A stretch of DNA of 64,000 bases from Bin95 sp965220855 (lineage in GTDB: Bacteria; Pseudomonadota; Alphaproteobacteria; Bin95), in contig CBDCQY010000001.1 in the NCBI GenBank assembly GCA_965220855.1, positions 310,001 through 374,000 of the forward strand, given 5' to 3'. Each line of letters begins with the position of its first letter. Position 1 is the stretch's first letter. The notes below the pieces were generated by a model that saw only the letters and a list, made by a program, of their open reading frames with translations, searched no databases and was not told the DNA's origin. Below, piece after piece: positions 33,550-43,721 of the stretch. The position numbers and the translations under genes were made by a program.

Positions 33550-34146
33550 GTGGTCGGTACACCTTGGTCGGAATGCGTCGCCAACGCCATGAAGTCTTTA
33601 GGCGATGAGTTTTCCGCAAACGAGCTTGCATATCTGGCGCTAACGTCGAAGGTAGAGCTGCCAGTCAGGGACCGACTGGCATATTCTCTTCATCGACAAT
33701 TCGGAAATATAGACCGTGCGATTATCGCAAGGGAATGGCAACGGGTCGATCTCGCTATTCTTGTCGAACAAAAACCGAAGCTTCTCCTTGAGGTCAAGGC
33801 AATGTATGATTTCGATATTTTGAAAAGAAATGGGAAAATGCTGGACTCTGTCAGGAAAGATCTGAGAGAATTACAACACCAATATCCGGAAAGAGAGTCG
33901 GAGAAAATGCTCCTGATATTGGCAACAGGAGTCGATGGATCGCCGAATGCAAGCATGGACAAAATCATAAAATACAGCAGCAACCTTCGGAAACATCATA
34001 CAGCCAGTAGAACAGAGAATGAAATTCAAGATGCGGCCACGGCGTTCTTTGGAGAGTTTGAACACTTCTCATCCGGACAGACGTGCGGCGGACAGGCTTT
34101 TGGAATGAAGGTTGCCGTGCGTTATTGGCTGTTCGGTCCCTATTGA
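33550..34146 (+). CDS. Stand-alone PD-(D/E)XK nuclease-like protein, uncharacterised
   Basis: 198 residues from a GTG at 33550 with AAGGAG six bases upstream. A PD-(D/E)XK-like core is visible: Asp67 in REWQRVDLAILVEQ, then 13 residues on Glu81 and Lys83 in KLLLEVKAMYDFD, with strand-turn-strand spacing as in restriction-endonuclease folds. The N-terminus is helical; the C-terminus (AFGMKVAVRYWLFGPY) is a beta-rich segment. Codons and base composition are far more AT-rich than neighbours, suggesting transfer. No methylase is adjacent, so it is not a classical restriction-modification pair. Nuclease assignment is motif-based inference. Confidence 0.65.
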   Translation: MVGTPWSECVANAMKSLGDEFSANELAYLALTSKVELPVRDRLAYSLHRQFGNIDRAIIAREWQRVDLAILVEQKPKLLLEVKAMYDFDILKRNGKMLDSVRKDLRELQHQYPERESEKMLLILATGVDGSPNASMDKIIKYSSNLRKHHTASRTENEIQDAATAFFGEFEHFSSGQTCGGQAFGMKVAVRYWLFGPY

Positions 34147-34250
34147 TACGCCATTCGATGAGTGAGCCAGAGAAGACGGAATTCCGACGGGCTGTTGCTT
34201 CCAGGAGCCGAAACCTTATGCTGGCCGAACAGAGCTGAGGGACAAGGGCG

Positions 34251-35402
34251 GTGGCTATGGATGATGGGGCGTTTGGGGATTATCTGGCGGCGGTGGAGGC
34301 GTTTACGCGGGACGAGCTGATCGCCGCCGAGGATCGGGTCGAGGCGCTCGGGCAGGTGCCGGAGGACCTGGTGCGGCGGCTGGCGGAGATGCGGCTCTTC
34401 GCCATCTCCATTCCCGAGGAATATGGCGGGCTGGAGCTCTCCCAGGAACAGCAGGTGCGGCTCACCATCGCCTTCACGCAGGCCTCGGCCGTCTTCCGCG
34501 CCCGCTTCTCGACCACCATCGGGCTTTGCAGCCAGGCGATCCTCGATTTCGGCACCGAGGCGCAGAAGCGCAAATATCTGCCCGCCATGGCCGACGGGCG
34601 CTGCACCGGCGCCTTCTCGCTGACCGAACCCGACTACGGCTCCGACGCCGCCAGCCTCGCCACCCGCGCGGTGCGCGACGGCGCCGGCTACGTGCTGAAC
34701 GGCGTCAAGCGCTACATCACCAACGCGCCCGACGCCGACATGTTCCTGGTGATGGCGCGCACCGGCGGCCCCGGCGCGGGCGGCGTCTCCGCCTTCGCCG
34801 TGGATGCGGGCGCGCCCGGCATCCGCGCCGGGCGGCCCTTCGACATGCTGGGCCAGCGCGGCTCGCGCGTCTCGGAGGTCTATCTGGAGGACTGCCGCGT
34901 GCCGGCGGACGCGCTGATCGGCGGCGAGGAGGGCCTCGGCCTGCGCGCGGCGCTGCGCGGCATCAACCATGCGCGCACCCATGTCGCCGCCACCTGCGTC
35001 GGCCAGGCGAAGCGGCTGATCTCCGAAGCCCTCGCCCATGCCCGCAGCCGGCGCCAGTTCGGCGTCCCCATCGGCGACCATCAGCTGGTCCAGGCCATGC
35101 TCGCCGACATGCGCGCCGAGACCTACGCCGCCGAAGCCATGGTGCTCGACTGCGCCCGGCGCTTCGAGCAGCGCCCGCTGCCCTTCGCCGACATCGCCTC
35201 AGCCAAATATTTCGCCTCCGAGATGGTGAGCCGCGTCGCCGACCGGGCGGTGCAGATTCTCGGCGGCGCGGGCTATATGGCGGGCAGCCCCGTCGCCCGC
35301 CTCTATCGCGACACCCGCGTCTTCCGCATCTTCGAGGGCACGTCGCAAATCCAGCAGCAGCAGATCGCCCGCGCCATGCTGCGCGACACGCCGGAGGCGT
35401 GA
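34251..35402 (+). CDS. Acyl-CoA dehydrogenase
   Basis: 383-residue FAD-dependent acyl-CoA dehydrogenase. A GTG at 34251 is eight bases from GAGGGA; an ATG two codons later is the alternative. Conserved blocks are SLTEPDYGSDAASLATRA, GQRGSRVSEVYLEDCRVP, LGGAGYMAGSPVARLYRDTRV and the catalytic-type Glu at about 362 in IFEGTSQIQ. Apparently monocistronic, separate from the similar gene at 31457. Substrate chain type unknown. Confidence 0.92.
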   Translation: MAMDDGAFGDYLAAVEAFTRDELIAAEDRVEALGQVPEDLVRRLAEMRLFAISIPEEYGGLELSQEQQVRLTIAFTQASAVFRARFSTTIGLCSQAILDFGTEAQKRKYLPAMADGRCTGAFSLTEPDYGSDAASLATRAVRDGAGYVLNGVKRYITNAPDADMFLVMARTGGPGAGGVSAFAVDAGAPGIRAGRPFDMLGQRGSRVSEVYLEDCRVPADALIGGEEGLGLRAALRGINHARTHVAATCVGQAKRLISEALAHARSRRQFGVPIGDHQLVQAMLADMRAETYAAEAMVLDCARRFEQRPLPFADIASAKYFASEMVSRVADRAVQILGGAGYMAGSPVARLYRDTRVFRIFEGTSQIQQQQIARAMLRDTPEA

Positions 35403-35485
35403 GCCTTACCTTCCGCGCCGCGCGGCCTATATCGCGCTCCTGAGAGCGGCGGCGCGCCGCCGCCGCAGCGCAGGGAGCGTCCGCG

Positions 35486-36325
35486 ATGGAACTCAAAAAT
35501 GTCCTGGTGCATGTGGACGGCGGCGAGCGCGCGGGCGAGCGCATCCGCGTCGCCGCCGATCTGGTCCGGCCGGGCGACGGCCATCTCACCGGCCTGTTCA
35601 TCGTCCCCGACCCGCCGGTGCCCACCTGGGCGGCGGCCGGCATGCCGCCCCGGCTGCTGGAGGCCGCCTATGCGCGCGCCGAAAGCGAGGCCGACACGGC
35701 CCGGCAGCGCTTTCTGGAGCTGGCCGAGGCGGTCGGCGTCCACGCCGAATGGCGCAAGGCTTCGGGGCCGGTGGGCGCGGTCGCGGCGCGCCACGCCCGC
35801 TACGCCGACCTCGCGGTGGTCGGCAAGGGCAGCGCCGACGAGCCGGAGCGCTTTCCCTATGCCGATCTCGCCGCCGACCTCACCATGAGCTGCGGGCGCC
35901 CGGTGCTGGTGATCCCCAATGCCGGGCGCTTCGAGCATGTCGGGCGGCGCATCCTGGTGTGCTGGAACGCGAGTCGCGAGGCCACCCGCGCCGTGAACGA
36001 CGCCATGGCGCTGCTGCAGGCGGCGGAGACGGTCTCGGTGCTGGCGGTCAATCCGGGCCGGTCCTCGGGCGGCGACCATGGGCAGCTGCCGGGCGCGGAG
36101 ATCGCGCTCCATCTCGCCCGCCACGGGGTCAACGCCGAGGCGCGGACCACCGCCGGCGACGGCATTTCGGTCGCCGACATCCTGCTCTCGCATGTCGCCG
36201 ACCATGGCGTCGATCTGATCGTCGCCGGCGCGTGGGGCCATTCGCGGATGCGCGAGTGGGTGTTCGGCGGCGTCACCGAGTCGCTGCTGCGCGACACCAC
36301 CGCGCCGGCGCTGCTGTCGCATTGA
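35486..36325 (+). CDS. Universal stress protein, tandem UspA domains
   Basis: 279 residues with two UspA folds: residues 1-140 (starting MELKNVLVHVDGG) and 150-279 (RRILVCWNASREATRAVNDA). The second has the ATP-binding-type signature GAWGHSRMREWVFGGVTESLL. The first half has a degenerate version (VGKGSADEP), so only the C-terminal domain is likely to bind nucleotide. Cytoplasmic; expected role in stress survival. Preceded by an 18-base perfect palindrome (35446-35463) in the 83-base gap after the acyl-CoA dehydrogenase gene. Confidence 0.88.
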   Translation: MELKNVLVHVDGGERAGERIRVAADLVRPGDGHLTGLFIVPDPPVPTWAAAGMPPRLLEAAYARAESEADTARQRFLELAEAVGVHAEWRKASGPVGAVAARHARYADLAVVGKGSADEPERFPYADLAADLTMSCGRPVLVIPNAGRFEHVGRRILVCWNASREATRAVNDAMALLQAAETVSVLAVNPGRSSGGDHGQLPGAEIALHLARHGVNAEARTTAGDGISVADILLSHVADHGVDLIVAGAWGHSRMREWVFGGVTESLLRDTTAPALLSH

Positions 36326-36392
36326 CGCCGGCGGGCGGAACGGGCTAGTTCTGAGGCCCGGTCGGCAGCGGATATCGAGGAGGCGGACGGTC

Positions 36393-37658
<1,266 letters not shown>

Positions 37659-37661
37659 CCC

Positions 37662-40502
37662 CTACTCGGGCGGCCTAGAATTACAGTCGGCACACGCCAG
37701 CGGCACCAGCCCGTTGGGGTGCTTGAACCGCGTGCTCTCCGCCGCTAAACGTCGCTCAGCCACTGCCATAATGTGATTGAAGATACTTATGCGCTTGCCT
37801 CTATCTACCTTTGGAGGTCGCCCTGCAACGATGTCCGAAACCAACCAATGGGAAATAAACGTCGGATTGACGTCCACACTACCTTCCCCTTCAGCAAAAA
37901 ACGTCACAAACTCTTCCATCAGTGGTTCCCCTTGATCACTCTGCCAGCGAAGCTTGGCTGCAGCCAACACGCCTACCTTACCAGCCGCAGCACTAACTGC
38001 CGCATACACCCCCCCGAACTGATGATGCTTTGCCAACTCAATCAGATATTGAAAGAACTTCGATTCAAAATCAAGCAACACTACGTCGCGAAGCCGCTGC
38101 GCCAATCGCCTGTCAGTCGTAATACGAACAACGGTCCGCTGGCCGAACTCAAGAAAGCGCCCGCGCATATCATCCGGAAGCCGAACTTCCCAAACACCTT
38201 CATCATGAAGTGTTGACACGATCTCAATATCAACAATTTGCAACATTTCGCGAAGAAATAGATTTACGTGCTGCATAGTAAAACCAAGCGTTCCGCTTAA
38301 TGCATTTGGATCATAACCGGCAACATGCGTGAATATCTCATCTTGAAGCCGCTTCGCCGACTGCGCCCTCTTCAGCGCCTCATCAATCTGTTCAGACGTT
38401 TGCCTCACTCTCATATCGGTCGCCGATTGCAGAATCGCCGACAGATCGATATGATCCAACAACTCGCCCAAAATCTCGGCGTATAACGCTTCGTTAAATT
38501 CTGAACTTACTGGCACCATGTCCCGAATAATCGCTGACACGCGGTCCAGCATCAGACTAATCATACTATTATCGAAACTGTCTCGAGCATGAAGATTAAA
38601 CACGATAACTGTCTTTTCCTGACCATAACGATACAGGCGACCAATCCGTTGGACAAGTCTCGCCGGATTCCACGGGAGATCATAATTCACCATTACGTGA
38701 CAAGACCGGTGAAGATTGATACCTTCGCCACCCGCCTCAGTAGAAATTAGAAACTGCGATGACTCATTAAACATATGTATTGCATCAAGCTTTTCGTTCA
38801 ACGTCATCGAGCCGTTGATGAGTTCAACCGCCCCAGCACTCGGAAAGTAAGATTCTAACGCCTCCTGCAGATAGGTTTGGGTCGCCCGATATTCAGTGAA
38901 GACAACCAACTTCTCTCCATCCATCACCAGGGGTGCCACTACATCGTCCAAAAACATAGTAAGCTTCTCATCGCTCACCCTAACGTACTTCGCGGCATCC
39001 AGAAGTTCTGCAATAAGCTCCCGCTCAAACTCAAAAAACTGCTTTTCTGTGCTGATATCAGCTAAATCATCTTGATCATCGCCACCCTCCGCCAGCTCTT
39101 CCCAACCAAGCTCATCGTCTGTCCTTATCTGATCATGATCTGCAAATTCATCAGACAATCTCACCAGTCGTCGATTCAACGCCCTCTCAATCGCTGCAAT
39201 GCTTGATGACGAAAGTTTACGATAAGTCGTCATCACAAATCCGATAGCCCGCCCCACTGCTCCACGTCCTTCACTTGCTCTATAACCCTTCTGTAAGTAT
39301 TCGTACAATAGCTTCTGGAACACTTTAGAAGGCTCTGACGGCGTAACTGGTATCCGATGAACTTGTTGACCGTGAAATATTAAATTGCCATCTACATCTG
39401 TAACTTCACTCTTTCGGTTGCGTAATATTAGCTCACCTACCACTTCCGGATTAGCTTGCAATGTAAGAATTTGCTCCCGCAAGTCGGGGCGAACTAAATC
39501 GAGCAACGCAACAAATCTATCCACGTATCCTTGGTGTGGCGTGCCACTAAGAAGCAAAAACGCATCTGACATACTCCGAAGTGCCTGGGCGAGCCGGTAG
39601 CGCTCGGTTCGTTCGCCGCTAGCACGCCGTGTTAACTTATGCCCCTCGTCAAATACCACGACATCCCAGCCCGGTGCTTGACAGAATATGTCCCGATGAC
39701 GTTCCCTCTTGGCCAGATCGATTGACACAATAACTTGATCATAAAGCTTCCAATGATCTGGATTTTCGATTTGAAATTCCCGTCCATAGATTCTGTAATG
39801 CCGGTCGAATTTATACTCCAACTCATCTTGCCACTGGCGAGTGAGACCTGCCGGTGCGACGATAAGCACTCGGCGCGCTTGACCTCTACGTCCCAAGGCT
39901 GCGAGCAGGAGACCCACTTCGATAGTCTTACCGAGCCCAACGTCATCTGCAATGAGCCAGTTATAGTTTCCAGAGCTGAGGATACGGTGAACAAGCTGTA
40001 TCTGGTGTGGTAACGGATCTACGTCGAGGCGGTCGAGGGCCCCTGTAAGATGATTCCAATTTTCCAGCGCGTGGGCTAGTAGTCGCAGCCGAAGCCGCTG
40101 AGCGGCATTGTCTCTAGACTGCTCGGCCCGCTCGTAGCACATGCGGACGTCCTTGATCCGGCGAAGATTCTCGTAAGGTAGCCATACCGAGCGACCGTCT
40201 TCGTGAAGTTGTACTAGATGTTGCTGCCGTTCACCGAGCATACGTCGCGCAACAATGATCCCTGTTCCCAGTGGCCGTCGCGTCGCGGAAAGTGGTATGT
40301 CCTGCACTACCCAACCGAACTGGAAGCCTGACTGTAGCACTGCCGGTTTGAACCAAGTTGCATTCCCGCCCTGCCATCGTACTTTAACTTGATCTTCACC
40401 CCTTCGTCGTCTACGATCTACAACGTAACCGATCACAGCTTGTTCAGCACTCCTGAGTGTTACCGAGCAGCCAATAACTGGGATCAAGTGTTCAACAGTC
40501 AT
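37662..40502 (-). CDS. SNF2/RapA-type helicase with N-terminal Tudor-like domains
   Basis: 946 residues. Two small beta-rich Tudor/SH3-like segments (about 11-52 and 76-116) come first, as in RapA. A SNF2 ATPase follows: DDVGLGKT (186-193), DEGH (285-288), LLSGTPHQG, then the second RecA lobe with STEAGGEGINLH, DLPWNPARLVQRIGRLYRYGQ. An acidic stretch near residues 470-490 (GGDDQDDL) separates the lobes. The layout resembles RapA/HepA and the DISARM DrmD helicase, but no other DISARM gene is present. Base composition and codons are far more AT-rich than flanking genes. It overlaps the upstream gene by 11 bases and abuts the P450 stop by 3 bases. Confidence 0.85.
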   Translation of the reverse strand: MTVEHLIPVIGCSVTLRSAEQAVIGYVVDRRRRRGEDQVKVRWQGGNATWFKPAVLQSGFQFGWVVQDIPLSATRRPLGTGIIVARRMLGERQQHLVQLHEDGRSVWLPYENLRRIKDVRMCYERAEQSRDNAAQRLRLRLLAHALENWNHLTGALDRLDVDPLPHQIQLVHRILSSGNYNWLIADDVGLGKTIEVGLLLAALGRRGQARRVLIVAPAGLTRQWQDELEYKFDRHYRIYGREFQIENPDHWKLYDQVIVSIDLAKRERHRDIFCQAPGWDVVVFDEGHKLTRRASGERTERYRLAQALRSMSDAFLLLSGTPHQGYVDRFVALLDLVRPDLREQILTLQANPEVVGELILRNRKSEVTDVDGNLIFHGQQVHRIPVTPSEPSKVFQKLLYEYLQKGYRASEGRGAVGRAIGFVMTTYRKLSSSSIAAIERALNRRLVRLSDEFADHDQIRTDDELGWEELAEGGDDQDDLADISTEKQFFEFERELIAELLDAAKYVRVSDEKLTMFLDDVVAPLVMDGEKLVVFTEYRATQTYLQEALESYFPSAGAVELINGSMTLNEKLDAIHMFNESSQFLISTEAGGEGINLHRSCHVMVNYDLPWNPARLVQRIGRLYRYGQEKTVIVFNLHARDSFDNSMISLMLDRVSAIIRDMVPVSSEFNEALYAEILGELLDHIDLSAILQSATDMRVRQTSEQIDEALKRAQSAKRLQDEIFTHVAGYDPNALSGTLGFTMQHVNLFLREMLQIVDIEIVSTLHDEGVWEVRLPDDMRGRFLEFGQRTVVRITTDRRLAQRLRDVVLLDFESKFFQYLIELAKHHQFGGVYAAVSAAAGKVGVLAAAKLRWQSDQGEPLMEEFVTFFAEGEGSVDVNPTFISHWLVSDIVAGRPPKVDRGKRISIFNHIMAVAERRLAAESTRFKHPNGLVPLACADCNSRPPE

Positions 40503-41712
40503 TGTCCACCTCTATGTCCTTCGAGTCAACCCAACTAAGCCCTAGCTCTTGTAGATCAATCCAGTTCAAGCCTGACTTTTTCAAATCTACTACCTCTGAA
40601 TGATCTTGAAATGCCTCTGTGGTAGACGTGACCTTCCCATGAATATACTTTGGAAACGTTTTGTATTGACTAGCAGAAGATAGATTGTACCACTCGCGCA
40701 ACCACGGATCGCTAATCATCTCTTCTGGAGGGAAGTTTGATCGGCGCTCACAGATCAAGCGAGCTAACTTCCACGTCAGCGCCAGAGCACCATTTTGTAG
40801 CGGTATGACGTCGCCGTTCCAACCATAGCGACCCACCCACCACTCGGGATGGTTTTCCCAAACTTCTCGTAGAGATATCATGTTTCTAAGAAGTTCGCTG
40901 CTTACGCCGTCGTCGGCAGCAGCCTTAATGGCTCGGAAGGTGGGGTGATGTGGATGTTTTTGAAATAGGTCGGTTAGACAATCCAGCATGTCATCATCGC
41001 TTCTCCGAGTGCTGGATGAAATTTGAGACACGATCTGGAGCGCCTTTTCGCGCGCGCGTTGCATAATGTCATCATCATGCTGCTCCCAGGGGTCCTGACG
41101 AGCATCTTCGTCGTAGTCGAATATTGTGTTGTCGGAAGTTTGAACTGATTCAAATCCATCGTTCCAATCCTCCACGCCTTCAATATAGTTGCTGTGGTCG
41201 GGAAATATTGAATCGTTGTCGATCCAGCTTGGTGACGAGTCAGAAAAAGCATCATGAGATACTTCGACTGATGAGTTATGATTTTCTGACGTAAATGTCG
41301 GTTTGTTGGACGAATTTGTAACTTCAAGTTCTGTTGGGTGTTCTGAACTCTCGGTCACAATTGGACGTCGAGACAAAAGCGGCGTGTTCGGGATTGTCTG
41401 GGTATGGTCATCAAGTTCGGACGGTGAGTTGGTGTCATCAAGTGACGATGCCGTAGAGTCTGGAATTGCTGCGGAGGGCGCTATTGTGCTCGGCCGCAGC
41501 AGTTGCTGAGATGACTGAGGAAGGAGTCGCTGCTCTGATGATTTGTTATTCAAGGAAGTGGATGAGGCTTGATTTTCGACAACTGCTTTTGGATGATAGC
41601 GGTCATCTGTTGGCTTGGGGGACCATACAGTGATGTCCATTAGCCAAGTGCGAGCCCTATGGAGCAGGCGTTGGGCGGTGGACGAAGCCTGAGTTGGTTT
41701 ATTCTGGTTCAT
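40492..41712 (-). CDS. Uncharacterised partner protein of the SNF2 helicase, disordered N-half
   Basis: 406 residues from ATG 41710-41712. Residues about 35-215 are Ser/Asn/Asp/Thr-rich and look disordered and acidic. The C-terminal part (about 215-406) looks folded: AREKALQIVSQISSS, HPEWWVGRYGWNGDVIPLQNGALALTWKLARLI. It ends with two short related repeats, SGLNWIDLQEL and LGLSWVDSKDI. No enzymatic motif, transmembrane segment or known family was recognised. The 11-base overlap with the helicase and shared AT-rich composition show they form one operon and arrived together. Confidence 0.7.
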   Translation of the reverse strand: MNQNKPTQASSTAQRLLHRARTWLMDITVWSPKPTDDRYHPKAVVENQASSTSLNNKSSEQRLLPQSSQQLLRPSTIAPSAAIPDSTASSLDDTNSPSELDDHTQTIPNTPLLSRRPIVTESSEHPTELEVTNSSNKPTFTSENHNSSVEVSHDAFSDSSPSWIDNDSIFPDHSNYIEGVEDWNDGFESVQTSDNTIFDYDEDARQDPWEQHDDDIMQRAREKALQIVSQISSSTRRSDDDMLDCLTDLFQKHPHHPTFRAIKAAADDGVSSELLRNMISLREVWENHPEWWVGRYGWNGDVIPLQNGALALTWKLARLICERRSNFPPEEMISDPWLREWYNLSSASQYKTFPKYIHGKVTSTTEAFQDHSEVVDLKKSGLNWIDLQELGLSWVDSKDIEVDNDC

Positions 41713-41782
41713 AGCAGATCGTCGCTTTTCAGGTGAGTTGTGGTCTGCGTGAGTACGATTCCAGCTTGTCTTTAGTTCTCGC

Positions 41783-43267
41783 CTACCCGCTCGCGTAGTC
41801 GGCCGCGAAGCGGCCGGCGCGGCGGCCGAAGACGCTGCCGGACATGAGGCCGGAGCCGCCGGGATAGTTCTCGTAAAAGAGGCCGCCGACCAGTTCGCCG
41901 GCGGCGTAGAGGCCGGGGATCGGGCGCCCGGAGAGGTCCTGCACGCGGTTCTCGCCGTCGATCTGCAGGCCGCCGAAGGTGAAGGTGACGCCGGTGGTGG
42001 TCACAAAAGCTTCATAGGGCGGCCTGTCGATCGGCAGCGCCCAGTTGGATTTAGGCGGCTCCAGCCCCTCGGTCGCCACGCCGTCCAGCACGGCGGGGTT
42101 GTAGGCGTTGGTGGACCGGCAGGCGGCGTTGAACTCCCGGATCGTCTTCGCTAGCGCCGCCGGGTCGAGCTCCAGACCGGCCGCCAGCTCCTCGATGCTG
42201 TCCGCCCGGACGCGGGTCACCTCGCGGATGCGATATTCGTCGCGCAGCATGTGCGCCGTCTTCGCGTCGAAAATCTGGGCGCACCAGCGATGCGGCTGCT
42301 CCATGATCGCGCGCCCGAAGCGCACATAGGTCAGGTTGCGATAATCCTCGCCCTCATCGACGAAGCGCCGGCCCTCCAGATTGACCATGACGCCCAGCGG
42401 ATAGCTGTGCTTCTGGAAATTGTCGCCGACGGCGCGGTCGCCGTAGGGCGGGGCGGAGATGTCCCAGCCGACCGAGTGGCAGCCGGACCAGTTGCCGTGC
42501 GGGCGCGCGCCCGCCTCCAGGGCCATGCGGATGCCGTCGCCGGTATTGTGGCGCGTGCCGCGCACCCGGGCGAGGTCCCACCCGTGGCCGAGATAGCGCG
42601 CGCGCATCTCGGGATTGGCCTCGAAGCCGCCGCAGGCGAGCACCACCGCGCCGGCCTCCAGCGTCTCATAGCCCTCCGGCGTGCGCAGCCGGAGGCCGTG
42701 AATGCGCCCGGCCTCGTCCTGCATCAGGCCGGTCGCGCCGGTCTCGTAGCGAACCTCCACGCCGACCGCCGCCGCCCGGCGCAGCAGGAAATCCACCAGC
42801 CCCGCCCCGCCGCCGACCGCCTCGATATTGACGCCGCCATAGAACACCTGGCGGCCATCCACCTCATAGGACTGGCGGCCGAACATCGGCACGAAGCGCA
42901 CGCCGTTCTCGCGCAGCCACGCCATGGCGGGGCGCGAGCCGTCGATCAGCGTCCAGGCCAGGTCCTCGTCGGCCTGGTGGCGCGTCACCTTCATCAGCGT
43001 GTCGTAGAAGAACTGCCGGTCATGCGTCGGCAGCTCGATGCGCGCCTTCTCGGCCTCGGAGAGGTCCGTCAGCACATCGCGGCAGACATCCTCCAGCCCC
43101 TCATGCACGAAGCGGAAGCCGCCGGCGGTGAAGAAGGAGTTGCCGCCGCGCTCTTCCTCGGCGGCCTTTTCCAGCACCACCACGCGCGCGCCTTGCTCGC
43201 GCGCGGAGATCGCGGCGCAAAGCGCCGCATTGCCGCAGCCGACGACCGCGACGTCCCAGGCTGTCAT
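41783..43267 (-). CDS. FAD-dependent tricarballylate dehydrogenase-like flavoprotein (TcuA type)
   Basis: 494-residue flavoprotein of the succinate dehydrogenase/fumarate reductase/3-ketosteroid dehydrogenase group. The dinucleotide-binding VVGCGNAALCAAISA is at the N-terminus, with GGNSFFTAGGFRF and a C-terminal LYAAGELVGGLFYENYPGGSGLMSG. Its blocks fit TcuA (tricarballylate dehydrogenase), but tcuB and tcuC are absent from the window. The associated hot-dog proteins suggest a CoA-ester pathway instead. The substrate call is therefore tentative; the flavoprotein fold is secure. Confidence 0.75.
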   Translation of the reverse strand: MTAWDVAVVGCGNAALCAAISAREQGARVVVLEKAAEEERGGNSFFTAGGFRFVHEGLEDVCRDVLTDLSEAEKARIELPTHDRQFFYDTLMKVTRHQADEDLAWTLIDGSRPAMAWLRENGVRFVPMFGRQSYEVDGRQVFYGGVNIEAVGGGAGLVDFLLRRAAAVGVEVRYETGATGLMQDEAGRIHGLRLRTPEGYETLEAGAVVLACGGFEANPEMRARYLGHGWDLARVRGTRHNTGDGIRMALEAGARPHGNWSGCHSVGWDISAPPYGDRAVGDNFQKHSYPLGVMVNLEGRRFVDEGEDYRNLTYVRFGRAIMEQPHRWCAQIFDAKTAHMLRDEYRIREVTRVRADSIEELAAGLELDPAALAKTIREFNAACRSTNAYNPAVLDGVATEGLEPPKSNWALPIDRPPYEAFVTTTGVTFTFGGLQIDGENRVQDLSGRPIPGLYAAGELVGGLFYENYPGGSGLMSGSVFGRRAGRFAADYASG

Positions 43268-43289
43268 GGCTCGGTAGCCTCCCCGGCGC

Positions 43290-43706
43290 TCAGGCCTCCA
43301 GCAGGCCGGTGGCGGAGCCGAGCACGACCGTCTTGCCGTCCTGGTTCTTCGTCTCGACGCTGAGCTCGGCCAGCATCCGGCCGCCTTCCTCGCGGATGTC
43401 CTCCACGGTGGCGACCGCGGTCAGCGTGTCGCCCGGCCAGACCTGGTTGGTGAAGCGCACGCCGTATTTGCGCACATTCTCCGCCCCGAACAGGTCGGTC
43501 ACCAGCGTGCCGGTCATGCCCATGGTCAACATGCCATGCGCGAACACGCCCGGATAGCCGGCGGCCTCCTTGCAATAGAGGTCGTCGGTGTGCAGGGGGT
43601 TGTAGTCGCCGCTGGCGCCGGAATACATCACCAGCTGGGTGCGCTTGAGGTCCTCGGCGACGACCTTCTCGAAGGTCTGGCCGACGCTGATCTCGCTGAC
43701 TTTCAT
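43290..43706 (-). CDS. MaoC-like hot-dog dehydratase/hydratase
   Basis: 138-residue single hot-dog domain with the hydratase motif GDYNPLHTD, whose Asp and His act in (R)-specific enoyl-CoA hydration, and the AHGMLTMGMTG segment. It pairs with the FAS1-like hot-dog protein encoded 15 bases upstream, an arrangement known for split MaoC-type hydratases that work as heterodimers. Downstream (22 bases) is the TcuA-like flavoprotein. Confidence 0.88.
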   Translation of the reverse strand: MKVSEISVGQTFEKVVAEDLKRTQLVMYSGASGDYNPLHTDDLYCKEAAGYPGVFAHGMLTMGMTGTLVTDLFGAENVRKYGVRFTNQVWPGDTLTAVATVEDIREEGGRMLAELSVETKNQDGKTVVLGSATGLLEA

Positions 43707-43721
43707 CCGCTTCGTCCCTTC

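Noticed and set aside
35446..35463. Perfect 18-base palindrome before the UspA gene
   Set aside because: Consists only of G and C in a background of the same composition, has no loop or T-run, and may be chance.
37662..40502. DISARM system based on a DrmD-like helicase
   Set aside because: No drmA, drmB, drmC or methylase gene is anywhere in the window.
37659..41790. Direct repeats or att sites bordering the SNF2 helicase insert
   Set aside because: Only a weak resemblance (CCTACTCGG near 37664 and CCTACCCGC near 41786) was found, too short and imperfect to count.
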